A stretch of 64,000 nucleotides of DNA, from assembly GCF_000696095.1 (NCBI RefSeq), contig NZ_BAYX01000001.1, forward strand, positions 434,001 through 498,000. The letters are read 5' to 3'. The notes beneath the pieces are model-generated. The model searched no databases. It saw nothing but the letters and a program-made list of their open reading frames with translations, and was not told the DNA's origin. Positions within the stretch are counted from its first letter, which is position 1; every line of letters starts with the position of its first letter. This DNA comes from Rhizobium rhizogenes NBRC 13257 (GTDB taxonomy: Bacteria > Pseudomonadota > Alphaproteobacteria > Rhizobiales > Rhizobiaceae). Below are positions 31,763-40,691 of the stretch, in pieces. The translations under genes and the position numbers were made by a program.

Positions 31763-32815
31763 TCAGGCTGCTGCCATTCTCGTCGTTTCATGCGTCGTCG
31801 GTGTCACCATGGCGGTGATGATGCCTTGCAGGTCGATCGTGCCGATCGGCCGGCCGGCGGCATCGGTGACGATGGCAGCGTTCTGCGCGTTGTCGGTCAT
31901 CTGCTTGGCTGCCATTTCCAGCGTCATGTCGCCCGGCAAACGGGGGCCGTGGGGCTCGCCGGCAATCGGCTTCATGACGGTTTGGGTCTGGATGACGCGG
32001 CCACGGTTCACCTCCTTGACGAAAGCGGTGATGTAGTCGTCGGCGGGTCTGAGCACGATCTCCTGGCCGCTGCCCTGCTGCACGACCTTGCCGTCGCGCA
32101 GGATGGCGATCTTGTCGCCGAGGCGCAGCGCCTCATCGAGATCGTGGGTGATGAAGACCACGGTCTTCTTCAATTCCTTCTGCAGATCGAGAAGCACGCT
32201 CTGCATGTCGACGCGGATCAGCGGGTCGAGCGCGGAATAGGCTTCGTCCATCAGCAGGATGTCGGCGTCATTGGTCAATGCCCGAGCAAGGCCGACGCGC
32301 TGCTGCATGCCACCCGAAAGCTGGTTCGGATAATGATTTTCGAAGCCTCTAAGACCGACGCGCTCGATCCAGTATTGGCCCTTTTTCGCGCTCTCGGGGC
32401 GGGAAACGCCCTGGATGTCCAGGCCGTAGATGGTGTTTTCGATCACCGTGCGGTGCGGCAGCAGGGCGAATTTCTGAAACACCATCGCCGTCTTGTGACG
32501 GCGGAACTCGCGCAGGGCATTCTCGCCCATTTTGCAGACATCGACGCCGTCATAGAGCACTTCGCCGGCCGTCGGCTCGATCAGCCGGTTGATATGGCGG
32601 ATCAGCGTCGATTTGCCGGAGCCGGAGAGGCCCATGACGACGGTAATGGCGCCGGCGGGCATGTCGATGTTGATATCCTGCAGGCCGAGAACATGGCCGT
32701 GCGTCTCATTGAGTTCAGCCTTGCCGAGGCCGTTCTTGACCGCATCCACATAGTCGCGCCCGCGTGGGCCGAAGATCTTGTAGAGGTTCTTGATCTGGAT
32801 CGCGTGACTAGCCAT
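31763..32815 (-). CDS. Quaternary-amine ABC transporter ATP-binding subunit (ProV/ChoV type)
   Basis: A 350-residue ATPase. Walker A is GLSGSGKST near residue 62, the signature is LSGGMQQRVGLARAL near 170, and Walker B is ILLMDEAYSALDP. It keeps the long N-terminal insertion typical of ProV/OpuAA proteins, and a single CBS-like segment (MTDNAQNAAIVTDAAGRPIG) at the C-terminus, which in relatives senses ionic strength. The start overlaps the permease stop by 8 bases. It powers uptake of betaine, choline or a related osmolyte. A second in-frame ATG 23 codons upstream lies inside the permease gene and is not favoured. Confidence 0.92.
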   Translation of the reverse strand: MASHAIQIKNLYKIFGPRGRDYVDAVKNGLGKAELNETHGHVLGLQDINIDMPAGAITVVMGLSGSGKSTLIRHINRLIEPTAGEVLYDGVDVCKMGENALREFRRHKTAMVFQKFALLPHRTVIENTIYGLDIQGVSRPESAKKGQYWIERVGLRGFENHYPNQLSGGMQQRVGLARALTNDADILLMDEAYSALDPLIRVDMQSVLLDLQKELKKTVVFITHDLDEALRLGDKIAILRDGKVVQQGSGQEIVLRPADDYITAFVKEVNRGRVIQTQTVMKPIAGEPHGPRLPGDMTLEMAAKQMTDNAQNAAIVTDAAGRPIGTIDLQGIITAMVTPTTHETTRMAAA

Positions 32816-33719
32816 GGAGGACCTCAGAGTGCTTTTGGAGCCGTTTGCCGTAGGCCTGGCTCGTACGGTCAAAAATGATGGCAATCGCGACCAGGGCGAA
32901 GCCGTTTAGGAAGCCAACCGTGATGAACTGGTTGTTGATGGCCTGCAGCGTGTTCTTGCCGAGCCCGCCGACGCCGACCATCGAGGCGACGACGACCATG
33001 GCGAGCGCCATCATGATGGTCTGGTTGATGCCGGCCATGATGGTCGGCAAGGCCAGCGGGATCTGCACGTTGAACAGCTTTTGCCGGTGCGACGAGCCGA
33101 AGGCGTCGGCTGCTTCCAGCACTTCCTTATCGACGAGGCGGATGCCGAGATTGGTCAGGCGGATTATCGGCGGGACGGCGTAGATGACGACGGCGATCAG
33201 GCCCGGCACCTTGCCAATGCCGAAAATCATGACGACGGGGAGGAGATAGACGAAGGTCGGCATCGTCTGCATCACGTCGAGGGTCGGATTGATGATCGAT
33301 TGCAGCCGGTCGGAGCGGGCCATCAATATGCCGATCGGAAGGCCGATGACGATGGCGATGAGGGTACAGACGGTCACCATGGCGAGCGTCACCATCGTGT
33401 CGCCCCAGAGACCACAGACGCCGATCAGGATCATGGAAATGGCGGTGCCGGCGACGATCTTGAGATTGCGGCTGGCGGCATAGACAACGCCCATCATGAC
33501 AAGGATCACGATGAACCAGGGCGTATTGGTGAAAAGCCATTCCAGATGGTTCAGAAACCATTGCAGCGGCTGCACCACGGTGTCGATGAGATTGCCGTAG
33601 GAACGCACGGTCGCCCTGAAGCCGTCATCGATATTCTTGCGCGCGAGGCGGATCAGCGTCTCGTCTATCGCCGGAAAATTACACAGAACATCCGGCAAGA
33701 CACTACATTGAATAGCCAT
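32808..33719 (-). CDS. Quaternary-amine ABC transporter permease (ProW/ChoW type)
   Basis: A 303-residue inner-membrane permease with about six to seven transmembrane helices from residue 70 on. The binding-protein-dependent transport (EAA-like) loop reads EAADAFGSSHRQKLFNVQIP near residue 205. The first 60 residues are a polar N-terminal extension, as in ProW. AAGGGGAAG lies upstream of the ATG. It overlaps the ATPase gene and is separated by 246 bases and a hairpin from the binding-protein gene upstream. Substrate class is inferred from the three-gene set. Confidence 0.92.
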   Translation of the reverse strand: MAIQCSVLPDVLCNFPAIDETLIRLARKNIDDGFRATVRSYGNLIDTVVQPLQWFLNHLEWLFTNTPWFIVILVMMGVVYAASRNLKIVAGTAISMILIGVCGLWGDTMVTLAMVTVCTLIAIVIGLPIGILMARSDRLQSIINPTLDVMQTMPTFVYLLPVVMIFGIGKVPGLIAVVIYAVPPIIRLTNLGIRLVDKEVLEAADAFGSSHRQKLFNVQIPLALPTIMAGINQTIMMALAMVVVASMVGVGGLGKNTLQAINNQFITVGFLNGFALVAIAIIFDRTSQAYGKRLQKHSEVLHG

Positions 33720-33918
33720 GAACTTCCCCTTCTTGCCCGGTTGTTGTCCAGCCCATGCGTGTCGCCTTCACGCAAGATGGTACAGCAACACTGAGCCGGT
33801 TCTTCAGGCTGCCTCTTCTTTTTTACATCATTCGCAGGCGCCATTCTGGACTTGTTGCGACCTTGGGCCGTGCCGGCCTGTCGGTATATGAGCGCCGCCG
33901 CAGGCGTTGTGAATGCGG

Positions 33919-33951
33919 AACTGGCGGCCGACAGAGTGCCTGCCGCCAGTT
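33919..33951 (-). terminator. Intercistronic stem-loop between binding-protein and permease genes
   Basis: A 10-bp perfect stem, AACTGGCGGC / GCCGCCAGTT, with a 13-base loop, 15 bases beyond the binding-protein stop codon. Such a structure commonly keeps the binding-protein mRNA abundant relative to the membrane subunits, by partial termination or 3'-end protection. Confidence 0.65.
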
Positions 33952-33965
33952 TCGGCGTTTCCTAG

Positions 33966-34964
33966 TCAGAGCGACGCCTTGACCTTGGTCGCGACGTCGG
34001 CGGAAACCCACTTGGTCCACATGTCGGGGTAGGTCTTCAGGAAGTACTTTGCTGCATCTTCGTTCGTGCCCTGGTTATCCGTCATCCAGGCGAGAACCTT
34101 GCCGACCGTGCCATTGTCCCATTTGCGGGTCTTGACGTAGTCCATGGCGACGCTTGCCTTGGATGCGAAAGCCTTCGTCACGACCGTATAGACCTCGGAA
34201 ACAGGATAGGAATTGACCTTCGGATTGGCGCAATCCTGCTGCGAGGTGCAGGCGTCCCACTCCTTCTTGTCGTGCGGCACGTCGAAGCTCAGGCGCACCA
34301 TGTCGTATTTGCCGAGGATGGCAGTCGGCGCCCAATAGTAGCCGAGCCAGCCAGTCTTCTTTTCGAAGGCATTGGCGATCGAGCCGTCGAGGCCGGCGGC
34401 CGAGCCGGTATCGACCAGCGTGAAGCCGAGCTTCTCGGCGCCAGTCGCCTTATAGAGATTGGCAGTGGAAATCTGGCAGTTCCAGCCCGACGGGCAATTG
34501 TAGACGGCGCCCTTTGAAGAATCTTCCGGGGCAGGGAAGAGTTCCGGATGCTTCAATGCATCTTGGACGGTCTTGATGTCGGGATGGGCGTCGGCGAGGA
34601 ACTTTGGAATCCACCAGCCTTCGACGCCACCGTCGCTGAGAAGCGGCGCCGCCTCGATCAGGCTGCCTTCGGAAACGGCCTTGTCGAGCGCGATGCGCAC
34701 CGAGTTGATCCAGAGTTCGGGCGCGATGTCAGGCGTGCCCTTTTCGTTCATAGAGGTGAAGGTCGGCTGCGTGTCGCCGGTGACCAGCGTTACGTTGCAG
34801 CCGTAGCCATTCTGCAGGATGATCTTGTCGACCTGCGCGGCGACGCCGGCGGATGCCCAGTTCATTTCGGCGATCGACACGTCGCCGCATTCTGCAGCCT
34901 GTGCCGAGCCAGCCAAAGCATAGGCACCGACTGCGAAGATGGCGGAAGCGATAAGCTTCTTCAT
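33966..34964 (-). CDS. Periplasmic quaternary-amine binding protein of the ABC transporter
   Basis: A 332-residue substrate-binding protein of the OpuAC/ProX family. A signal peptide covers about residues 1-23 (cut after SAQA). The mature part contains aromatic residues spread as in choline/betaine binding pockets (AEMNWASAG, GGVEGWWIPKF, GWLGYYWAPTA) and paired Cys (YNCPSGWNC, ACTSQQDCANP) that may form disulfides. GGGAGA precedes the ATG. Size and motifs fit uptake of glycine betaine, proline betaine or choline; I cannot tell which. It is first in the operon, with an upstream region of more than 800 bases. Confidence 0.9.
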   Translation of the reverse strand: MKKLIASAIFAVGAYALAGSAQAAECGDVSIAEMNWASAGVAAQVDKIILQNGYGCNVTLVTGDTQPTFTSMNEKGTPDIAPELWINSVRIALDKAVSEGSLIEAAPLLSDGGVEGWWIPKFLADAHPDIKTVQDALKHPELFPAPEDSSKGAVYNCPSGWNCQISTANLYKATGAEKLGFTLVDTGSAAGLDGSIANAFEKKTGWLGYYWAPTAILGKYDMVRLSFDVPHDKKEWDACTSQQDCANPKVNSYPVSEVYTVVTKAFASKASVAMDYVKTRKWDNGTVGKVLAWMTDNQGTNEDAAKYFLKTYPDMWTKWVSADVATKVKASL

Positions 34965-35499
34965 TGGATTACGTCTCCCAGTTTCTCGTTAAGTTACGGA
35001 AATCGGTGCCAGGCGGACTTGACGCCTGCCGATCCCCCGTCAGCGTGGTCGAACCACAACCGTTCACGCGCCGCTGACGACGTCTGTCCGGTCCCCTATG
35101 CTGCTGTCGTGCGTTTGCTTTTTATGTGGTCGCGAAACCCTGTCGCAGCCATGCTCTCTTCACATCGACGTGAGGCAGCCTAATGATTTGAGGGGGGAAA
35201 TCAACCTACTGTTGGTCAATCCGACTTACGGCGACTTATCGGGAAGCCTATATAAGCGTTTGAATTAGCCTCTTTTCCGCTATTCATGGCTGTAAAATGG
35301 GCATTGGGAGCCGGGGGTGAGTGCTCGGATCCGGCAGGGATGAATTGTCTCTAAAATATCGCGTCCGACAGAGACTTTTTATATTCCATTCGCGGCGTTT
35401 TTGACGTCTTGAGAAAAACCCGAAAATTTTCGGAAAATCTTTCGGATTCATCCTTATTTAAGCACTTAATAACCCTCCGGTAACGATGTCCGGCTATCA
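34965..35499. promoter_or_regulatory. Upstream region of the transporter operon; no gene seen
   Basis: About 535 bases with no supported coding frame. It must contain the leftward transporter promoter. GTCTCT/AGAGAC at 35347-35375 followed by TTTTTAT forms a weak rightward terminator-like stem, and a perfect 14-bp palindrome, CCGAAAATTTTCGG, sits at 35420-35433 just ahead of the candidate RNA described next. The second half is AT-rich compared with its surroundings. Confidence 0.4.
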
Positions 35500-35640
35500 A
35501 TCGAGATGTGGCGGGGGACACCGCCCCATCTCCGGATCAGGTAGTGCGTCCCGGAGATAGCGAGCCTTGCAGTGTAATATGCAAGCGAGCCGGCGTTTTT
35601 TGGCAAACCGCGTCGATCCCCGGATCGCGCGGTTTTCGCG
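35500..35640 (+). ncRNA. Candidate structured small RNA ending in a strong terminator
   Basis: Four consecutive potential stem-loops within 140 bases: ATGTGGCGGG with ACCGCCCCAT (one or two mismatches); ATCTCCGG with CCGGAGAT; CTTGCA with TGCAAG; and AAACCGCGTCGATCC with GGATCGCGCGGTTT followed by TCGCGTTTC, a convincing rho-independent terminator at about 35603-35634. No coding frame spans it. The upstream 14-bp palindrome and AT-rich promoter-like stretch would serve it. I could not match it to a named RNA family. Compensatory change in related genomes would settle it. Confidence 0.5.
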
Positions 35641-35811
35641 TTTCAGGCCCTGGTCTCACTGTTGCCGTCAGAATCGATGTAGCATGCATGCGTCACGGCG
35701 CATAAGCAGGCGCCAGCTTTGCTCGCTGAATGAATGGTGGGAACATAAGGAAAGCCGCCGATGCGGTCGCATGGCGGCTTGTTGTACGGCGGGCTGTGGC
35801 TTGACGGTCGA

Positions 35812-35955
35812 TCAGCCGACGCTGTAGGTGCGGATGAAACCGACGGGGCCGGAGCGAGTGTCGAGCTGCTGCAACCGGGTGTCGGGGCGGGGTGCCGGCA
35901 GCTTGGAATTCCAGGCGATCTGGATGGAATTCTTGTTGTTGAAGATGAAGAGCAT
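35812..35955 (-). CDS. 47-residue hypothetical small protein
   Basis: A short minus-strand frame with a strong ribosome-binding site (CCGGAGGA about 7 bases before the ATG). The peptide starts MLFIFNNKNSIQIAWNSK and ends GFIRTYSVG. It is amphipathic, with Trp and several Asn in the first part and an Arg/Pro/Gly-rich second part; there is no transmembrane helix or signal peptide. I do not recognise a family. A larger frame on the same strand overlaps out of phase but has no ribosome-binding site. It lies alone between the candidate RNA and cobQ. Confidence 0.55.
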   Translation of the reverse strand: MLFIFNNKNSIQIAWNSKLPAPRPDTRLQQLDTRSGPVGFIRTYSVG

Positions 35956-36191
35956 CAGGGTATCCTCCGGGCCGGATCGGCCGGCTTTTGTTGTATGATT
36001 TGGTGGTGGAGATAATCCTGTTCCACAGGGCGAGCAATGGATGAAATCGTCATCCGATGTCGCAAATAGAGTAAATGATAACGTGGTGCATTCTTGCCCT
36101 GGACAGCAGGTTCCCAGCCCTTGCTGATGGCGGCAAAATCAAGGCAAAATCCTGGTATTCCAGTAACAAAGACCGATCGGAGCGATGACGG

Positions 36192-37646
36192 ATGACGAAG
36201 GCGATCATGCTGCAGGGGACCGGCTCCGATGTCGGAAAAACGGTATTGGTTGCCGGGCTCTGCCGTCTCTTCGCCAATAGGGGCGTTCGCGTGCGTCCGT
36301 TCAAGCCGCAGAACATGTCCAACAATGCGGCCGTCGCCGAGGATGGTGGCGAGATCGGCCGGGCGCAATGGCTGCAATCGCTGGCCGCGCGCGTGCCGTC
36401 CTCGGTGCATATGAACCCTGTGCTTCTGAAACCGCAGTCGGAGACCGGTAGCCAGATCATTGTGCAGGGCAAGGTCTGGGGACATGCCAAGGGCAGGGAT
36501 TACCAGGCGCTGAAGCCGCAACTGCTCGGCGCCGTGCTGGAAAGCTTTGCGACCATGCGTGCCGGAACCGATCTGGTGATCGTCGAGGGTGCGGGTTCTC
36601 CCGCCGAAATCAATCTCAGGCAGGGCGATATTGCCAATATGGGCTTTGCCACCCGCGCCAACGTGCCGGTGGTGCTGGTCGGCGATATCGATCGCGGTGG
36701 TGTCATTGCCTCCCTGGTCGGCACCTACCATATCCTGCCGGAGGAAGACCGGAGGATGATCCGCGGCTATATCATCAACAAGTTTCGCGGCGATGTCTCG
36801 CTGTTCGGCACGGGGATCGAGGCTATCGGTGGCTTCACCGGCTGGCCCTGCCACGGCATCGTGCCGTGGCTGAAGGCGGCAGGCCGGCTGCCGCCGGAGG
36901 ACTCGGTGGTGCTGGAGCGGCTGGCACGGGGTTCCGACGGCGCGCTGAAGATTGCCGTTCCCGTTCTGCCGCGCATAGCCAATTTCGACGATTTCGATCC
37001 GTTGCGCGCCGAGCCGGATGTCGATCTGGTCTTCGTTCGCGCCGGCGAGCGGCTGCCTGCGGATGCGGGGCTGGTGATCCTGCCGGGCTCGAAATCGACC
37101 ATCGGCGATCTTATGGATCTGCGGGCGCAGGGATGGGATCGGGATATCACCGCCCATGTCAGGCGCGGCGGTCGCGTCATCGGCATTTGCGGCGGCTATC
37201 AGATGCTTGGCCGCATGGTCCATGATCCGCTCGGCATCGAGGGATCGGTCACGGAGACGCCGGGGCTCGGCCTGCTCGATGTCGAGACCGAGATGGCGCC
37301 GGAAAAGACCGTGCGCAACAGCACGGCTCTGTCCACGGAATATGATGCTCCGCTATCCGGCTATGAAATCCATCTCGGCGTGACGCGCGGCAAGGATTGC
37401 GACCGGCCTTCGACCGTGATCGACGGCCGGCCGGATGGCGCGCGCTCCGGCGACGGCCTGATCATGGGCACCTATCTGCACGGGCTTTTCTGCAGCGATG
37501 CCTATCGGGCAAAGCTGTTGGCAAGCTTCGGCCTGAGCGGCGAGCGAATGGATTACCGCGCCAGCGTCGAGACGGCGCTGGATGAGATTGCCACGGAACT
37601 GGAAGCGGTGCTTGATCCGGCCTGGCTCGACAGTCTCGCGGGTTAG
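36192..37646 (+). CDS. cobQ: Cobyric acid synthase CobQ
   Basis: A 484-residue glutamine-dependent amidotransferase that adds four amides to the corrin ring. The N-terminal dethiobiotin-synthetase-like domain (about 1-240) has the P-loop GTGSDVGKTVLVAGL and KPQNMSNN. The C-terminal glutaminase domain (about 250-450) has the nucleophile GICGGYQMLG and the His in GTYLHGLF. Length and motifs are typical. It converges on the ClC gene with a 4-base stop overlap. A direct cobalamin riboswitch is not visible upstream, unlike the cobP operon. Confidence 0.96.
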   Translation: MTKAIMLQGTGSDVGKTVLVAGLCRLFANRGVRVRPFKPQNMSNNAAVAEDGGEIGRAQWLQSLAARVPSSVHMNPVLLKPQSETGSQIIVQGKVWGHAKGRDYQALKPQLLGAVLESFATMRAGTDLVIVEGAGSPAEINLRQGDIANMGFATRANVPVVLVGDIDRGGVIASLVGTYHILPEEDRRMIRGYIINKFRGDVSLFGTGIEAIGGFTGWPCHGIVPWLKAAGRLPPEDSVVLERLARGSDGALKIAVPVLPRIANFDDFDPLRAEPDVDLVFVRAGERLPADAGLVILPGSKSTIGDLMDLRAQGWDRDITAHVRRGGRVIGICGGYQMLGRMVHDPLGIEGSVTETPGLGLLDVETEMAPEKTVRNSTALSTEYDAPLSGYEIHLGVTRGKDCDRPSTVIDGRPDGARSGDGLIMGTYLHGLFCSDAYRAKLLASFGLSGERMDYRASVETALDEIATELEAVLDPAWLDSLAG

Positions 37647-39439
37647 AGCTCGCCGGAGACCTCGCGGCGGCGGCGGTCGAGTTCTTCGCTGTAGCGGCGC
37701 AAAGTATAGCTCTCGGTGAGCAGACCGATGACCCGGCGCTCGATGAGGTCATTGACCACCACTAAGGCTTCACTTGCCGTCTGGTCGAACAAAGCAGCGG
37801 CCTGCTTGGCGTTCATCTGCGGCTGTAGGAAGTCGTTGCGGTGGCGGATGAAGTCGGCAAGGCCGTGTTGTTCGTCGTCTTTTTCGACCGGGCTCGCATA
37901 GATGTCCGGCACCAGCACCATGCCGGCATATTTCTCTTCCCTGTCGAGCAGAATGACGCGCTGGGCCGAGCCGATCGGAAAATCGTGCCGAAACTCCTCG
38001 ATACTCATGTCGACTTTTGCCGTGTGTACATCCGGGCGCATCATCCGTGCGACCGTCAAATTGCGGATCCAGCCGACGTCATGGGCACTGCGGATGCTTT
38101 CGCCGCGCAGATGGAAGCGCCATGTGGCGAAGGAATAGCCGAAGGTGGTGCGTACCACCAGCGACGAGGTGATGACGGCCGCCAGCACCAGTGCTGTAAT
38201 CGGGAAATCGCCGGTGATTTCCAGCGCCAGGAAAGTCATGGTTAGCGGCCCGCCGATGATGGCGACCGCAAGCGAACTCATGCCGACCACGGCGTAGATG
38301 ACCGGCGTCAGCGTGGTGTGATCGAAATAGGGAGCGCAATAGGCGAAGATCTTGCCGAGCAGCGCGCCCATGAACAGCGAGGCGAAGAACAGGCCGCCCC
38401 TGAAGCCGGAGCCGATCGAAACCGCGGAGGCAAGCGACTTCAGCAAAAGGAGGCTCGCCAGTCCCCATAGGGTGACTTCGCTGCCGAGGTTCAGATGCAG
38501 TGCGCCATGGCCGGCGGAGAGAACCTGCGGTGAGATCAGCGCCAGAAGGCCGACGACCAAACCGCCGAGCGCCGGGCGAAAGGGGGGCGCGATCGAACTC
38601 TTGCGCGCAAGCTCCTCGACGAAGGCAACGCCCTGCATGATCAGGATGCCGACGCCGGCGCAGAAGCCGCCGAGCAGGATGGCCGGGATATAGTCGGCGG
38701 GGACCACGGCACCGAATCGTCCGACATCGATCGCAAAATCATCGCCGGCAAGCATACGGGCGATGAAGGTCGAGATCAGCGCCGAGACGACGACCGGGGT
38801 CAGCGTCAGAATGGAATAAGTGCCGATGATCAACTCGAAGGCATAGAAGGCGCCGGTGAGCGGTGCGTTGAAGGCGGCGGCAATGGCGCCGGCCGCACCG
38901 CAGCCGACCAGCATCCGAAGATCGGCGCGTCGGAACTGCATCTTGTAGCCGAATTTCGAGGCGATACCGGCAGCGAGCTGGGTATAGCCGGCCTCCAGCC
39001 CGACAGAGGCGCCGAAACCGTTGGAGATCAGGTTCTGCACGGCGACGAGGATGCTGTCGGTGAGCGACAGGCGGCCGCCGTGGAGCGCATTGGCCTCGAT
39101 CGGGTCGATCATCGGCTTTTTGCGGATGCGTGACATAATGAAGATCATCAGGCCGAGCAGGATGCCGCCAGCGATCGGGGCGATCAGCAGCAGCGACTTG
39201 TCGGTAATCTGCATGGCGGCCGAGCTCAGCCGGTCGTCATCGGGGATGCCATAGACGAGGCTGTGCAGCTCGCGCGAAATGAGACTCATCGCCGTGACGG
39301 CGCAACCGGAGGTGACGCCGACGAAAGCGCCGGCGATGACGAGGCCGAGTTCGCCACGACGAAAAAGCGCCCTCAGCCGGCTAGCGCTGAAAAAGGCGGA
39401 GAGAACACCAAGACGGCGTGGTTGAAATTTCTGCAACAT
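37643..39439 (-). CDS. ClC family chloride channel/transporter with C-terminal CBS domains
   Basis: A 598-residue membrane protein. The ClC core (about residues 30-445) contains GASVGLEAGYTQLA (the GxExP region, here GLEAGY, keeping the gating Glu), GSGFRGGLFFASLFMGA and GGPLTMTFLALEITGDF. Two CBS domains follow (about 470-580) with MMRPDV and LIERRVIGLL. The filter Pro of GKEGP is replaced by Ala-Gly, so ion selectivity or coupling may differ. The start lacks a clear ribosome-binding site. It sits between cobQ and the cobP riboswitch on the opposite strand and seems unrelated to cobalamin synthesis. Confidence 0.9.
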   Translation of the reverse strand: MLQKFQPRRLGVLSAFFSASRLRALFRRGELGLVIAGAFVGVTSGCAVTAMSLISRELHSLVYGIPDDDRLSSAAMQITDKSLLLIAPIAGGILLGLMIFIMSRIRKKPMIDPIEANALHGGRLSLTDSILVAVQNLISNGFGASVGLEAGYTQLAAGIASKFGYKMQFRRADLRMLVGCGAAGAIAAAFNAPLTGAFYAFELIIGTYSILTLTPVVVSALISTFIARMLAGDDFAIDVGRFGAVVPADYIPAILLGGFCAGVGILIMQGVAFVEELARKSSIAPPFRPALGGLVVGLLALISPQVLSAGHGALHLNLGSEVTLWGLASLLLLKSLASAVSIGSGFRGGLFFASLFMGALLGKIFAYCAPYFDHTTLTPVIYAVVGMSSLAVAIIGGPLTMTFLALEITGDFPITALVLAAVITSSLVVRTTFGYSFATWRFHLRGESIRSAHDVGWIRNLTVARMMRPDVHTAKVDMSIEEFRHDFPIGSAQRVILLDREEKYAGMVLVPDIYASPVEKDDEQHGLADFIRHRNDFLQPQMNAKQAAALFDQTASEALVVVNDLIERRVIGLLTESYTLRRYSEELDRRRREVSGEL

Positions 39440-39630
39440 GGGGAACTGACGATAGTTTCGTGCTCAGGTTTATATACCTGGCTTCCATAAACTCCTAACA
39501 TCAAACAATTACGGCAAAAAGACTGCGCGATCAGTGGTTCCCGAGCTATTTTCGCTGTTGGAACAGCCGATGTCGTATCCGCTGCCTTGATTGACTTGCC
39601 AGGGCCGAAAGCCTAATCATTGCGGCATAA

Positions 39631-40004
39631 CGAATGGTTCCCGAGCGGCGATCTGTCGCATGGGATGAAAAGGGAATGTGAAGGGACGGACCCAATCCGG
39701 GCGTTCTCATCACAGCCGACCCCGCGACTGTAGAGCGGTCAGGGTTTTCCATTCGGTTTTGGGGCATTTCGCTGACAGTTCGCAATGGTGCGGGCGAGTG
39801 GAAACAGCTTCAGAGCCGGAAAAAGCCACTGGCGTGGCATCATGATCAACCAGGGCTGGACGCCTCTAATATCTACGAATCGTCCGCTTTTTCATGATGA
39901 TCTGCCGGGAAGGCGAGGAAGATCCGCTGGTGCATGAGCGGGGGCGACCGGTTTCGGTTCGCCTCCGCTTGCCGCACCTTACCCGCGAGCCAGGAGACCT
40001 GCCA
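39631..40004 (+). promoter_or_regulatory. Cobalamin (adenosylcobalamin) riboswitch upstream of cobP
   Basis: The conserved cobalamin riboswitch elements occur in order: GGGATGAAAAGGGAATGTGA, CAATCCGGGCG, CAGCCGACCCCGCGACTGT, AAGCCACTGG, GGGAAGGCG, and the closing B12 box GAGCCAGGAGACCTGCC at 39987-40003. The whole is about 370 nt, longer than usual because of an insert between the ACTG and GGGAAGGCG parts. It lies about 160 bases before cobP and should lower expression of the cobP-cobW-cobN operon when cobalamin is plentiful. Boundaries are approximate. Confidence 0.93.
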
Positions 40005-40161
40005 TGCGTACCGGGCGCAAAGCCTATTTTGGGACGCATGTCTCGTTGCCAGCACGGAGGTTGTCATGGCGCCAAACGAATTTTTCGCGCGTAAGCGCCG
40101 GCTTTTCGGGCCTAGCCGCTTTGTGCCGATCTGCCCGCTCGTGCGGGGGCGGTAATAGCTC

Positions 40162-40686
40162 ATGTCATCCTCCCCATCCCGCGCTGTCTTCGTTCTCGGC
40201 GGCGCGCGCTCCGGCAAATCCCGATTCGCCGAATCCCTGATCTCCGATACCGGTCTTGACCGTCATTATGTGGCGACCGGGCAGGCCTGGGATGAAGAGA
40301 TGCGCGATCGCATTGCACAGCATCGCCGCGATCGCGGCGACCTCTGGACGACGCATGAAGAGCCGCTTGATTTGACCGCCCGGCTGGCGGCGATCGATGG
40401 CGATGGCCGTGCCGTTCTCGTTGATTGCCTGACGCTCTGGGTCACCAACCTGATGATGGCCGAGCGTAACATTGCGGCGGAATTCTCCGCTCTCACCGAA
40501 TTTCTACCGAAGGCCAAGTCGCGGCTTATCCTCGTTTCCAACGAGGTCGGGCTCGGCATCGTGCCGGAAAACCGCATGGCGCGCGAGTTTCGCGATCATG
40601 CCGGCCGGCTGCACCAGATGATCGCGGCGGCAAGCGCCGAAGTCTATTTTATCGCGGCGGGACTGCCGCTGAAAATGAAGGGTTGA
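40162..40686 (+). CDS. cobP: Bifunctional adenosylcobinamide kinase/guanylyltransferase CobP (CobU)
   Basis: A 174-residue enzyme that phosphorylates adenosylcobinamide and then adds GMP. The P-loop is [15 protein letters not shown] at the N-terminus, and the guanylylated His lies in QHRRDRG near residue 53, with [11 protein letters not shown] and [11 protein letters not shown] also diagnostic. Length is normal. It is first in the riboswitch-controlled operon. A small hairpin (CCCGC-TCGT-GCGGG, about 40134-40147) covers the only purine-rich stretch before the ATG, so translation may be regulated as well as transcription. Confidence 0.95.
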   Translation: MSSSPSRAVFVLGGARSGKSRFAESLISDTGLDRHYVATGQAWDEEMRDRIAQHRRDRGDLWTTHEEPLDLTARLAAIDGDGRAVLVDCLTLWVTNLMMAERNIAAEFSALTEFLPKAKSRLILVSNEVGLGIVPENRMAREFRDHAGRLHQMIAAASAEVYFIAAGLPLKMKG

Positions 40687-40691
40687 TCCGC

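Noticed and set aside
35955..37223. A 422-codon minus-strand frame
   Set aside because: Mostly opposite cobQ, with shadow composition.
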